Made by a program: the position numbers and the translations under genes. Positions 8,014-17,200 of a stretch of DNA of 60,920 nt are shown here, piece after piece (position 1 is the stretch's first letter; the number at the start of each line of letters is the position of its first letter). The notes below the pieces were generated by a model that had not been told where the DNA came from, made no database searches, and worked only from the letters and a program-made list of their open reading frames with translations. Origin of the DNA: Prevotella sp. (GTDB taxonomy: Bacteria > Bacteroidota > Bacteroidia > Bacteroidales > Bacteroidaceae); assembly GCA_017470345.1 (NCBI GenBank), contig JAFUEP010000007.1, positions 1 through 60,920 on the forward strand, read 5' to 3'.

Positions 8014-9481
8014 GCAGCTCGGTCCAGTTGCGTAGCTGGAACTGCAGGGTGCAGTCAGAGCCGAGCGAGCCGAGCGTCTGGTAGGCCTTCACCTTCTGGC
8101 CGGCCCCGACGCTGACAGCCGTCAGGTTGCAGTAGACGGAGATGTAGCGTCCGTGGCGCACCATGATGATATAGCGGTCGCCCTTGGCGAAGATGCGGCT
8201 CACCTCGCCGTCGAAGATGCAGCGGGCGGTGGCGCCGGGCTGTCCCTTGAGATGGATGCCCTTGCTGTCGAGACGGATGGCGCTGAGGCCGTCGGGCACG
8301 TAGCTGCCGAAGCCGCGCACAATCTTGTAAGGTCCCGTGATGGGCACGGGCAGCCGGCCCTTGTTGCTGGCGAAGCTGCCGCTGAGCTGGCGGTCGACGG
8401 CCGGCTCCTTGTATTTCGCGGCCTTGCGCTCCTCCTTCTTGGCCTGTGCCTCCTCGCGCTCGGCCTGCTTGCGCTGCTGCTCGGCCTGGCGGGCACGCTC
8501 CTGGGCGGCTTCTTTCTCCTGCTTCGACTTGGCAGCCTTGGCCTCGGCACGGGCCTTGCGCTCAGCCTCCTTGGCGGCGGCCAGCCGGCGCTCGCGCTCC
8601 AGCCGGGCCTGCTCCTTCTGCTTCTTGCGGGCAGCCTCGGCCTCGGCTTTCTTCTTCCTTTCAGCCTCCAGACGGGCTTTCTCGCGGGCTATCTCCTCGG
8701 CGATCATGCGCTCGATACGGGCGTTGAGGTCGGCCTCCTCCTTCTGCTGCTGGGCCAGCAGGGCCTCCGTCGTCTTCTGTTCCTTCTTCAGGGCGTCGAC
8801 CATGCGCTGTTGGTCGGCCTGCTGGGTTTCCAGCTTCTGCTGCTCTTCCTGTCCACGGGTGAGCAGGGCGGCCTGTTGCTCGCGCGAGGCCTGCAGCTCC
8901 TGCTGCTTTTGTGCCACCTGAGCCTGCTTCGACTTGACGGCCTCGCCCTGTGCCTTCTGATACGTGGCATATTGGTCGACGAAGCGCGTGCGGCGATACA
9001 TCTGGTTGAAGTTGTCGGCACTGAAGATGAACATCAGCCGGTTCTGGATCTTGCGGTTGCGGTGCATGTAGCGGATGGAGCGCACGTAGCGCTGCCGGCG
9101 CTCGTCGAGTTCGTGGTTCAGCACGACGAGCTGCGAGTCGAGCACGGCGATGGTCGTGTCGAGGGCGGCGATGCTCTGGCGGATGGTGTCGATGGTGCGG
9201 CGCTTGTCGTCGATCTCGTTGTTGAGCACCATCACGTCCTGCAGACCTTTTTTCACGCGTGTCTGTATCTCAGCCAGCCGCCTCTTCTTCTGCTGGATCT
9301 CCTGCTGCTTCTTCTTCTGTTCGGCCTGCAGCTTCTCGCGCTGGGTGGGCTGCCGCTTCTTGACCGTAGTGGTCTTGGTGGTAGCGGGCTTCTTGGCCGT
9401 CGCCTTCGATTTCGACTTTTGGGCCGGCGCCGTGAGGCACGTGCCGGCAATGAGGCAGAGCAGTAGCAGGAGACGTTTCAT
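7985..9481 (-). CDS. EnvC-like coiled-coil protein, degenerate LytM domain
   Basis: This is a 498-residue secreted protein (signal peptide MKRLLLLLCLIAGTCLTAPA). A long Glu/Lys/Ala-rich coiled coil spans about 45-370 and a C-terminal M23/LytM fold spans about 380-495. The zinc ligands of active M23 enzymes are not seen: the first site reads GIHLKG and the HxH site reads LQFQL. Like EnvC, it therefore probably activates amidases at the division site instead of cutting peptidoglycan itself. It is last in the dut-TPR-DUF4292-EnvC block. Confidence 0.85.
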   Translation of the reverse strand: MKRLLLLLCLIAGTCLTAPAQKSKSKATAKKPATTKTTTVKKRQPTQREKLQAEQKKKQQEIQQKKRRLAEIQTRVKKGLQDVMVLNNEIDDKRRTIDTIRQSIAALDTTIAVLDSQLVVLNHELDERRQRYVRSIRYMHRNRKIQNRLMFIFSADNFNQMYRRTRFVDQYATYQKAQGEAVKSKQAQVAQKQQELQASREQQAALLTRGQEEQQKLETQQADQQRMVDALKKEQKTTEALLAQQQKEEADLNARIERMIAEEIAREKARLEAERKKKAEAEAARKKQKEQARLERERRLAAAKEAERKARAEAKAAKSKQEKEAAQERARQAEQQRKQAEREEAQAKKEERKAAKYKEPAVDRQLSGSFASNKGRLPVPITGPYKIVRGFGSYVPDGLSAIRLDSKGIHLKGQPGATARCIFDGEVSRIFAKGDRYIIMVRHGRYISVYCNLTAVSVGAGQKVKAYQTLGSLGSDCTLQFQLRNWTELLNPRSWLSR

Positions 9482-9493
9482 GACGGATGATGA

Positions 9494-10318
9494 TTATAGG
9501 GACATGAGGCGGCGCACGATGTCGTCGACCGATACTTGCTTATACTTCGACGAGACGTTGGTGCGCGGCTCCCAGTCGTCGTCGGTGGAGAACTGGCTGA
9601 GCTGGAAGCCCACCTTGATCTGCTTCTTGGCGGTCTTCACGCTGACCTCCATGTCGCTGGGCAGCAGGCGCTTCTCGACGTTCTTGAAGTCGCGGTAGTC
9701 CCACGTCAGCTGGGCGTCGTGGTGGTCGACGGCAGTCTGGCGGATGCGGGCCGTCAGGGGGTCGGCCTGCCACTGATAGGACAGCTTGTCGGCCTCGAGG
9801 CTGATGACTACGCCGTCGGCATTGCGGTCGATGCGGAAGTCGCCCAGGTCGGGCTGCTGCCGGCCGGGCTCAAAGAGCTCGTTGAGGAAGAGGGCCTGCA
9901 GCGTGTAGAAGTTGATGCCGCTCTGGCGGAGGAAGTCGACCTGGTCGTAGGGCACCTTGACGTACTGCTTGTTGATGCGGTCCATCATCAGCACATAGTC
10001 AGGCGTGAACTCCAGCCGGCCGGCCTCGACGATGCCGAGGGCCATGAGCTGGATGCGAATGACGTCGTCGCGCTTCATCTTCAGCTGGCCGCCGACGGAG
10101 ATGTCCTGCGAGCCCACCTGAGCCGAGAACTTGAGCTTCGACGAGAGGTAAGGCAGCGACGCTCCGACGTGTGCCGCCACCTGTTTCAGGAACTTTTGGG
10201 GCTGAAAATCGGCGGTTTCATCGGTGCCGACCGCTTTTTTCTGTGTGCCGCACGCGGCCGTCATGGCGATGACGGCGATGGCGATGAGGCCGAGGATATA
10301 ATTGCGATGTTGCTTCAT
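9494..10318 (-). CDS. DUF4292 lipoprotein
   Basis: This is a 274-residue lipoprotein: the signal peptide ends in the lipobox TAAC about residue 23. The remainder matches DUF4292, a Bacteroidetes family thought to bind lipid or lipoprotein in the periplasm, somewhat like LolA/LolB folds; the function is unproven. The start overlaps the TPR gene stop by four bases (ATGA). The segment DETADF just after the signal region is encoded by a short sequence also found at 29.04 kb in an unrelated gene. Confidence 0.8.
   Translation of the reverse strand: MKQHRNYILGLIAIAVIAMTAACGTQKKAVGTDETADFQPQKFLKQVAAHVGASLPYLSSKLKFSAQVGSQDISVGGQLKMKRDDVIRIQLMALGIVEAGRLEFTPDYVLMMDRINKQYVKVPYDQVDFLRQSGINFYTLQALFLNELFEPGRQQPDLGDFRIDRNADGVVISLEADKLSYQWQADPLTARIRQTAVDHHDAQLTWDYRDFKNVEKRLLPSDMEVSVKTAKKQIKVGFQLSQFSTDDDWEPRTNVSSKYKQVSVDDIVRRLMSL
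10212..10224 (+). repeat. Dispersed 13-mer GCGGTTTCATCGG, copy 1
   Basis: Exact copies occur at 29047-29059 and 31341-31353, and a near copy at 19991-20002, all on the plus strand. Here and at 29.04 kb the similarity extends over about 24 bases and encodes DETADF on the minus strand. Confidence 0.6.
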
Positions 10319-12051
10319 TGCTTGATGTATTTCTTGCGTTTTATTTTTCTTGCCAGCAGCTTGTTCTGCGGGTCGGCGGCCAGCGCCTGCTGCCAGTAGC
10401 CGAGGGCGGCCTCGACGTCGCCGCACATGAAGTAGATGTCGCCGGCATGCTCCAGCTCGACGCTGCTGGCCGCTGAGTCGTTCTGCAGTGTCTGGTCGAT
10501 GTAGATGCGGGCCTCGGCGTAGCGCTGCTGCATGAAGAGGATCCAGGCGTAGGTGTCGAGGTAGGTGGGGTTCTTCGGCTCGGCCTTCACCGTCTTCTGG
10601 CTCATCTGTTCGGCCTCGTCGAGGCGCTGGTTCTTCAGGCTGAGGAAGTAGGCGTAGTTGTTCAGGCAGCCGATGTTGTCGGGCTTCCACTGCAGGCACG
10701 AGTCGTAGGCGGCGAAGGCCTCGCGCTCGCGCCCTTTCTGATGGAGCAGGTCGCCCATGACGGCGTAGAAGTCGCTGACGATCTCGGGCGAGCTGTCGTC
10801 GTTGATGACGCTGATGCCGTTCTGGAAGGCCTCCAGGGCGTGGTCGGTGTCGTCGCGGCGATAGTAGGCCATGCCCTGATAGTAGTAGAAGGCCATCTCC
10901 TCGGGGTTATACTGGCGGGCCTGCTGGCAGAGGTCGATGATGCGCTCGTCGTCGTTGTCCTCCCAGGCCATCTGCACCAGGTGGAGGCGTGCCGAGGCGC
11001 GGTCGGGCGCCAGCTGCAGGACGTAGGCGAGCGTCGCCGCCACCGTGTCGCGCGGCATCTTCTTCAGGTCTTGATAGGCGGCCATCAGCTCAGCGATGTC
11101 GGCGTCGGGCGACGGCTGGTTGAGGATCTGGCGGAACAGTGCGAGCACCTGGGTGCTGTCGCCCCCTTGCTGCTCGTTCTCGCCGATGACCTGGCGCAGC
11201 TGATAGATCTTGTCCTCGGCCGTGGCGTGCGGGTTGAGCAGCACGCAGCGCGTCAGCGAGTCGGCCCTGACGAAGTCCTCGTCGCCGATGTAATAGTTGC
11301 GCAGGGTCAGCTGGGCGCGCAGGTTCTGCGGGTCCTCATTCAGTATCTGTCTGAGCAGGGCGAAGGCTTCGGGGCGGTTGTCGTTGAGCATCAGCGTGTT
11401 GGCGTAGATCGTGCGGTAGTTCAGGTCGTTGGGATAGCGCTCTGACAGCGCCTTCACCTCGTCGACGGCCCGCTGCTGCTGGTCCATCTGGATGTAGAGG
11501 CCGCTCTTGGCCAGCGACGTGCGCTCGCTCTTGCCGTCGATGAGCTCCATGCGGTCGAGCACGTCGACGGCCTTGGCGTAGTCCTTCTCCTGCACGTAGA
11601 GGCGATAGAGCGTCTCGAGCAGTTCCTGGCGGCTCTTGTCGGCATCGTACATGCGCTCGACGACGCCGATGGCATCGCCGTAGCGTCCTTTCTGGATGTA
11701 GGCCTGGGCCAGCGTCTCCATGTAGGTCATGTTGTCGGGCTGCAGCTCGGCCGCCCGCTGATAGTCGGCCAGTGCGCGGTCGGCCTGCTGCATCTCGCTG
11801 TAGTATTGGGCGCGGAAGAAATAGGCCTCCGATGCGTCGGGGCGTAGCTCGATGCATCGGCAGAGCAGGTCGAATGTGGCGTCGTGGTGCGACTTCTGGC
11901 GCTCGAGCATGGCCTCGTGGAAGAGGATGTCGTAGGACCTTAGTTGAGAGCCTTCGAATTGAGAGTTGAGAACTGAGAATTGAGAATTAGGCTGCGCATG
12001 GAGAGCCAGCGCAGAGACTAAAAATGCGAGCATGTAAGCTAGTCTTTTCAT
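10315..12051 (-). CDS. TPR repeat protein, secreted
   Basis: This is a 578-residue protein with a signal peptide (MKRLAYMLAFLVSALALHAQ) and tandem tetratricopeptide repeats over most of its length, for example ASEAYFFRAQYYSEMQQADRA near 65. It probably acts as a periplasmic or outer-membrane scaffold. It is operonic with dut upstream and DUF4292 downstream. Right after the signal peptide, residues about 18-32 (NSQFSVLNSQFEGSQ) are encoded by a repeat arm inserted in frame. The start at 12051 is chosen because it begins the signal peptide. Confidence 0.83.
   Translation of the reverse strand: MKRLAYMLAFLVSALALHAQPNSQFSVLNSQFEGSQLRSYDILFHEAMLERQKSHHDATFDLLCRCIELRPDASEAYFFRAQYYSEMQQADRALADYQRAAELQPDNMTYMETLAQAYIQKGRYGDAIGVVERMYDADKSRQELLETLYRLYVQEKDYAKAVDVLDRMELIDGKSERTSLAKSGLYIQMDQQQRAVDEVKALSERYPNDLNYRTIYANTLMLNDNRPEAFALLRQILNEDPQNLRAQLTLRNYYIGDEDFVRADSLTRCVLLNPHATAEDKIYQLRQVIGENEQQGGDSTQVLALFRQILNQPSPDADIAELMAAYQDLKKMPRDTVAATLAYVLQLAPDRASARLHLVQMAWEDNDDERIIDLCQQARQYNPEEMAFYYYQGMAYYRRDDTDHALEAFQNGISVINDDSSPEIVSDFYAVMGDLLHQKGREREAFAAYDSCLQWKPDNIGCLNNYAYFLSLKNQRLDEAEQMSQKTVKAEPKNPTYLDTYAWILFMQQRYAEARIYIDQTLQNDSAASSVELEHAGDIYFMCGDVEAALGYWQQALAADPQNKLLARKIKRKKYIKQ
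11955..12000. repeat. Solo repeat arm inside TPR gene
   Basis: GAATTGAGA-type units run into GGCTGCGCA, the same arm-plus-core order as in the palindromic element at 1824-1907. It is read in frame within the TPR gene just after the signal peptide. Confidence 0.65.
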
Positions 12052-12090
12052 CGTTCTCAGTTTAATGAATAATCTCCGCCCAGAAATAAT

Positions 12091-12119
12091 TTTCAATTTT
12101 CAATTCTCAATTTTCAATT
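12091..12119. repeat. Repeat arm abutting the dut stop codon
   Basis: TTTTCAATTCTCAATTTTC-type units, inverse in sense to the arm at 11955, end exactly at the dut stop (12119-12121). It fills the dut-TPR gap. Confidence 0.65.
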
Positions 12120-12553
12120 CACTTCACTCCCGTGTGCCCATAGCCGCCCTCGCCGCGCTCCGTCTCGTCGAGCGACGCGACTTCGATGAAATCGGCCTTT
12201 TCGTAACTTGAAATCACCATTTGTGCGATGCGCTCGCCGTCGTTGACCGTGAAGTCCTCCTGGCCGAGGTTGATGAGCACCACGCCCACCTCACCCCGAT
12301 AGTCGGCGTCGATCGTGCCGGGGGCGTTGAGCACGGTGATGCCGCGCTTCAGGGCCAGCCCCGAGCGTGGGCGCACCTGTGCCTCGTAGCCTTCGGGCAG
12401 GGCGATGTGGAGGCCCGTTGGGATGAGGCGCCGCTCCATGGGGCGGAGCACGACGGGTTCGCTCAGGTTGGCACGCAGGTCCATGCCTGCACTCTGCTCG
12501 GTGGCATAGGTCGGGAGGGGCTGATGACCCCGGTTGACGACTTCAATCTTCAT
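12119..12553 (-). CDS. dut: dUTP diphosphatase
   Basis: This 144-residue trimeric dUTPase hydrolyses dUTP to dUMP and diphosphate, keeping uracil out of DNA and supplying thymidylate synthesis. Visible motifs are AGMDLRA (1), RSGLALKRG (2), [13 protein letters not shown] (3), ERIAQMV (4) and the C-terminal [10 protein letters not shown] (5), all intact. The start at 12553 (MKIEVVN) fits the family. It heads the block of TPR, DUF4292 and EnvC-like genes, an order also found in other Bacteroidales. Confidence 0.96.
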   Translation of the reverse strand: MKIEVVNRGHQPLPTYATEQSAGMDLRANLSEPVVLRPMERRLIPTGLHIALPEGYEAQVRPRSGLALKRGITVLNAPGTIDADYRGEVGVVLINLGQEDFTVNDGERIAQMVISSYEKADFIEVASLDETERGEGGYGHTGVK

Positions 12554-12596
12554 TGTCGGTGGCTTTTTGGGACATATTGACTGCAAAGTTACAAAA

Positions 12597-12710
12597 AAAG
12601 CACCGAACGCGTGCTTCTCGTAGTGTTAAAAAGGCTTACCCGATATAAGAAATGCCGCTTCTCGATAGTAATATACCCCTATATTACCTTCGAGAAGCGG
12701 CACTTTTGCA
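12597..12710. repeat. Type G palindromic repeat, copy 2
   Basis: A long imperfect hairpin pairs 12650-12675 (contains TGCCGCTTCTCGA and TAATATA) with 12680-12706, loop CCCC. A diverged half-site, GTGCTTCTCG, lies at 12611-12620. It lies upstream of dut. Confidence 0.85.
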
Positions 12711-12729
12711 GTTTTTACGGGTTTCTATA

Positions 12730-12871
12730 GAAGGAGTGAGGGGGAAGTGAAAAGGAGTGAGGGGGGAGTGAAGAGGACGTTAGTTTTGTCGCTACCATCA
12801 AGGCTTAAACTAACGTCCTCTTCACTCCCCCCTCACTCCTCTTCACTCCCCCCTCACTCCTTCCTACTCCC
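12730..12871. repeat. Large palindrome with GGAGTGAGGGG arms
   Basis: The left arm (12730-12786) and the right arm (from 12807) are built of GGAGTGAGGGGGGAGTGAA-type units. The inner 33 bp pair perfectly, ending in GAGGACGTTAGTTT next to a 20-base loop (12787-12806). It fills the space between the tolC-like 3' end and dut and could act as a terminator. Confidence 0.88.
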
Positions 12872-12886
12872 TTTTCACTCCCCTTT

Positions 12887-14263
12887 TTATGGCCTCCCCG
12901 TCGCCTGGCGCAGATCGAGCAGGCGGTTCTGCAGCTCGGCCCAGGCGTCGACGCGCTTGTCGAGCGTCTGCTGATAGAGCAGCTGCGCCTCGAGCAGGTC
13001 GCTCATGCTGCAGACGCCCGCCTTATATTGGTTGCGGACGATGCGCAGGTTCTCCTCGGCCTGCTCGATGGCGCGTCGGGCGATGTCGAGCTGCTGGCGG
13101 GCCTCGCCGACGTCGTTGGCCGCCTTCTGCATGCGAATGTTGAGCAGCTGGGCGTTGTCGCTGAGTTGGTCGAGGGCTTTCTGGTGCTCCAGCTTCTTGC
13201 GCTTGACGGCGTGCGAGCCGCCCCACCAGTCGCTGATAGGGATGCTGACGGTGGCGAAGAGCATGGCGAAGGTGCGGTCGTTCTCCAGCAGGTTGTGGTA
13301 GTTGTAGCCGGCACCGATGGCCACCGACGGCAGCAGCCCTCCGACGGCCATCTTCTTCTGCAGGGCCGTCGCTTCTACTTGTTTCTCAAGGAGTTGGTAC
13401 TCGGGAAGTGATTGAAGTGAAGAGTGAAAAGTGAAGAGTGAAGAATTTGCTTCCGCACTAGTTTCTGGTGACGAATCTACAGCGGAAGCAAATTCTTCAC
13501 TCTTCACTCTTAACTCTTCACTTTCATGTAGTCCGCAATACTGCGCCAGCAGCAACCGCACGATGCTGATGCCATTCTTGAGCTTGAGGCGCTGGCTCTC
13601 GATGTCGCCGCGGCGCAGCTCCACCTGCAGCAGGTCGTTGCGCATGGCCACGCCGGCCTGCACGGCCACCTCGACGTCCTTGTGGATGTTGGCGAGGAGC
13701 GAGTCGACGGCGTCGATCGTCTTCTGCTTCTCCTCGAGCGTGACCAGCTGCCAGTAGTATTGCTCCACCTGGCGCTCCACGTCCTTCTGCTTCAGCTGTC
13801 GCTGCAGAAGGCTGGCCTCCTCGCCGACGCGCGCCAGTCGGTTGCCGTTGACGATCTGTCCGCCGGCAAAGACGGGCTGCATGGCCGTGAGGGCGCCGAT
13901 GGTGCCGTTCTTCATCATCGTCATGCTCATCGGAGCGCCCACCGTGGCCAGTATCTCCGGGGGCAGCGACTGGGCCATCATCATGCCCAGCTCGGGCGAG
14001 ATGAACTCCTTCGGGTCGATGTCCATGCGGGCCATGCCGCGGTTGGCGTTGAACCAGGCGCCGGTGGCGCTGACCTGCGGGAAGTATTTCGTCAGGGCCT
14101 CGCGGCGCTGCTCGCGGGCGGCGTCGATGTCGAGCTGCGACTGGCGCATGGCGATGTTGCGGCTGAGGGCCGAGTCCTTCAGCTGCTGGAGGGTGAGCAC
14201 CTGCTGGGCTGCGATGACATCGCAGCATACCAGACAGACGACGGTTGCTATGATCTTCTTCAT
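12887..14263 (-). CDS. TolC-family outer membrane efflux channel
   Basis: This is a 458-residue outer-membrane channel with a signal peptide (MKKIIATVVCLVCCDVIAAQ) and the two long helical hairpin repeats typical of TolC/OprM proteins. It completes a tripartite RND system with the adaptor and pump upstream and overlaps the pump stop by four bases. Residues about 247-283 are encoded by a 112-base palindrome of the AGTGAA type read in frame; they are Ser/Glu-rich (EFASAVDSSPETSAEAN) and foreign to the family. The insertion lies between the two halves, where a loop could tolerate it. Confidence 0.9.
   Translation of the reverse strand: MKKIIATVVCLVCCDVIAAQQVLTLQQLKDSALSRNIAMRQSQLDIDAAREQRREALTKYFPQVSATGAWFNANRGMARMDIDPKEFISPELGMMMAQSLPPEILATVGAPMSMTMMKNGTIGALTAMQPVFAGGQIVNGNRLARVGEEASLLQRQLKQKDVERQVEQYYWQLVTLEEKQKTIDAVDSLLANIHKDVEVAVQAGVAMRNDLLQVELRRGDIESQRLKLKNGISIVRLLLAQYCGLHESEELRVKSEEFASAVDSSPETSAEANSSLFTFHSSLQSLPEYQLLEKQVEATALQKKMAVGGLLPSVAIGAGYNYHNLLENDRTFAMLFATVSIPISDWWGGSHAVKRKKLEHQKALDQLSDNAQLLNIRMQKAANDVGEARQQLDIARRAIEQAEENLRIVRNQYKAGVCSMSDLLEAQLLYQQTLDKRVDAWAELQNRLLDLRQATGRP
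13414..13525. repeat. Palindromic mini-element inserted in tolC-like gene
   Basis: The left arm (13414-13456) and right arm (13482-13525) pair over about 43 bp with roughly three differences; the loop is 25 bases. The arms are AGTGAAG-type tandem units and both end in the core TTTGCTTCCGC, the same core as in the element around the four-helix gene at 2.5-3.0 kb. The element is open in the host reading frame. Confidence 0.93.
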
Positions 14264-17200
14264 TGTTTCCTTAGTTTGCTGATTTTCCAATAGATGACGG
14301 GCAGCATCGTCACCACCATGATGAGCGAGCCGATGCCTCCGGCGAAGATGGTGACGCCGACGGGCATCCAGAACGACGAGCCGGCAATGATCATCGGCAC
14401 CACGCCGACAGCCGTCGTGGCCGTGGTCAGGAAGATGGGCACCATGCGGCGCCGCCCGGCCTCGTAGGCCGCCTGCTTCACGATCAGGTCTTCATCCTCG
14501 GCGGCAGCCAATTTTTCACCCTCATCCGCGGCGGCAGCAAATTTTTCACTTTTCACTTTTCCTTTTTCCCTTATTATCCCGTCGGCGTGCTCGAAGATGA
14601 GAATCTCGTTGCGCATGATCATACCCATGAGCGTGATGACACCCATGATCGACGTCAGGCCCAGCATGCGGTTCATCAGGGCCAGGCCGATGAGGCCGCC
14701 GGGCAGCATCAGCCCGAGGGCGGCGATGCAGAGGGTGCTGATGCCGAAGCGCTTGAAATTGAACAGCAGGAAGAAGAAAATGATGACCATCGCGATGGCC
14801 ACGCCGCCGAAGATCTGCGGCAGGGCCTCGGCGTTGTATTCCGTCTCGCCGCCCACCTCGGCGCGGACGCCCTCGGGCAGCGTGAGCTCATGGAGCATGA
14901 TGTCGGCAATGCGGCGCTCCACGGGGGCGGCATAGACCCCCTGCGCAAACTGGGCCGTCACGGTCAGACAGCGCTCGCCGCCGCGATGCATGATGCGCCC
15001 CTCGCTCCACTGCGGCGTCACCCGCGCCACCTGGCGCAGCGGCACGGTCGTGTTGCGTGCTGAGAACTGAGAACTCAGAGTTGAGAGTTGGGCGGCAGCC
15101 ATGGTCAGGGGCGTCGCCACGCCGATGTTCTCGATGTCGGAGAAGGTCAGCCGGCTGGCATCGCGCACGACGATGGGCACCTCGTAGTCGCCCTCCCACA
15201 GCTGGCCCACGCGCAGGTCGCCCGTGGTGGCGCTCAGGGCCATGGCGGCCGTGGCGCGGCTGATGCCCATCTGAGCCGAGGCGACGGGGTCGAGCGCGAC
15301 GTCGACGATGGGGTAGGGCTGCAGGAAGTCGGTGTGGACCCACTCCACTTCGGGCATCTCGCGCATCCGCTCCATCAGCTGCTCGGCCACGGCGTGGAGC
15401 GAGTCGAGGTCGTCGCCGTAGAAGCGGTATTCCAGTTCAGGCACCTCCAGGTAGTCGAGCCGCTTGAAGCGCACGTAGGCCTCGGGGAAGGCCTCGCTCC
15501 ACCGCGGCTGCAGGTCGGCCAGCAGGTCGAGGGTTGCCTGCTGCGACGTGGTGTTGACGATGAACTGTGCGTAGTTCTTGCCAGCCATCTGAGGGGCGTA
15601 GCAGGTCATGAAGCGCGGCGACGAACAGCCGATGAACGACGTGATACACCTGACGCGCTCGTCCTGCTGCATGACGCGCCGGAGCGAGTCGGCCACGGCG
15701 CGCGTGTCGTTGAGTCCCTTGCCTTCGGGCATGAAGATCTCGACGGCCAGCTGGTCGCGGTCGGCATAGGGGAAGAGTCGGATCTTCAGCGTCGGCACGA
15801 TGAGCATCGACAGCAGCACCACGCCGAGGCCGCCCCAGATGGTGAGCCAGGGGTGGGCGAAGGTCCAGTCGAGCACCTTGTTATAGGTCGTCTGCACCCA
15901 TCGCGTGATGGCATTGCCCGTAGACGTCACCTTTCCGGGCTTGATGATGAGCACCTCGAGGAAGGGTATGACGGTGACGGCCAGCAGGAGCGACACCACC
16001 AGGTTGACCGTGATCGTCACGGGGAAGTCGCGCAGGGCGTCGTTGAAGGCCCCTTTCATCGTCAGCAGCAAGGGATAGAAGATGACGCAGATGCAGAGCG
16101 TCGCCAGCATCATCGGCATGAAGTACTGAACGGACGAGCGGATGGCGGCCTGGCGCGGCTCGTAGCCCTTGCCGATGTATTCCAGATAGCCGTCGATGAC
16201 GACGATGGAGTTGTCGACCACCATGCCCAGCACCACGATGAGGGCGGCCAGCGTGACGATGTTGAGCTCGATGCCCAGCAGATACATGATGGCGACGGAG
16301 ATGAAGGTGCTCAGGGGGATGGTGATGGCAGCCACGATGGCCGACCTGAGGGGAAAGAGCACCATCATGACCAGGATGATGATAGCCATCGAGATGAGCA
16401 GGTCGCGCAGGAAGTCGCTGACGCTCAGGCTGACCACCTTGGGCTGGTCGGCAATGCGCGTGATGGTGACGTCGGCGGGCAGCTCCGTCGCGCGGAAGTC
16501 GTCGAGCACGCGGTCGACGTCGCGGCCGTACTGCACGATGTTGTTGCCGGCGGTCATCTCGAGAGATAGGAGCACGCAGGGGTGACCGTCCTGCTCGATA
16601 TAGCTGGCCTCGCGGTCGTATTCGCGCACCACGCGGGCCACGTCGCCCACGCGGACCACCTTGCCCGTCGCTGCGTCGCTGTAGAGGATCATCGACGCCA
16701 CCTCGGCCTCCGTGTTCTCCGTCGGCGAGAGGTGGATGGGCGTCTGCTGGGCGGCGTTGCTGATGCTGCCGCTCATGGTGGTCAGACTCTGTTGCTGCAA
16801 CTTGGAGAACAGCATCTGCTGGCCGATGCCATAGGCCTCCAGCCGCTGGCGGTCGACGTAGAGGCTCAGCTGCTCCTTCTGCTCGCCGTAGATGCGCACG
16901 TTGGCCACCGACGGCACGCGGCGCAGACGGTCGCTCAGGCGATCGGTGTAGTGCTGCAGCTCGCGATAGCTGCGCTCCGGACTCTCGATGGCGATGAGCA
17001 GGGCGCTGGTGTTGCCGAAGTCGTCGTTGGCCACGAGGGCCAGCACGCCCTGCGGCAGCTGCTGCTTGAAGAGGGCGAGGCCGTGCTTCATCTTGCTCCA
17101 CACCTCGTCCTTGTTGTTGACGTCGTCGTTCAGCCTGACCATGACCATGCACATGCCGTTCTGGGCCGTTGTCGTGGTCTTCTCGCGATTGACTTCCTTA

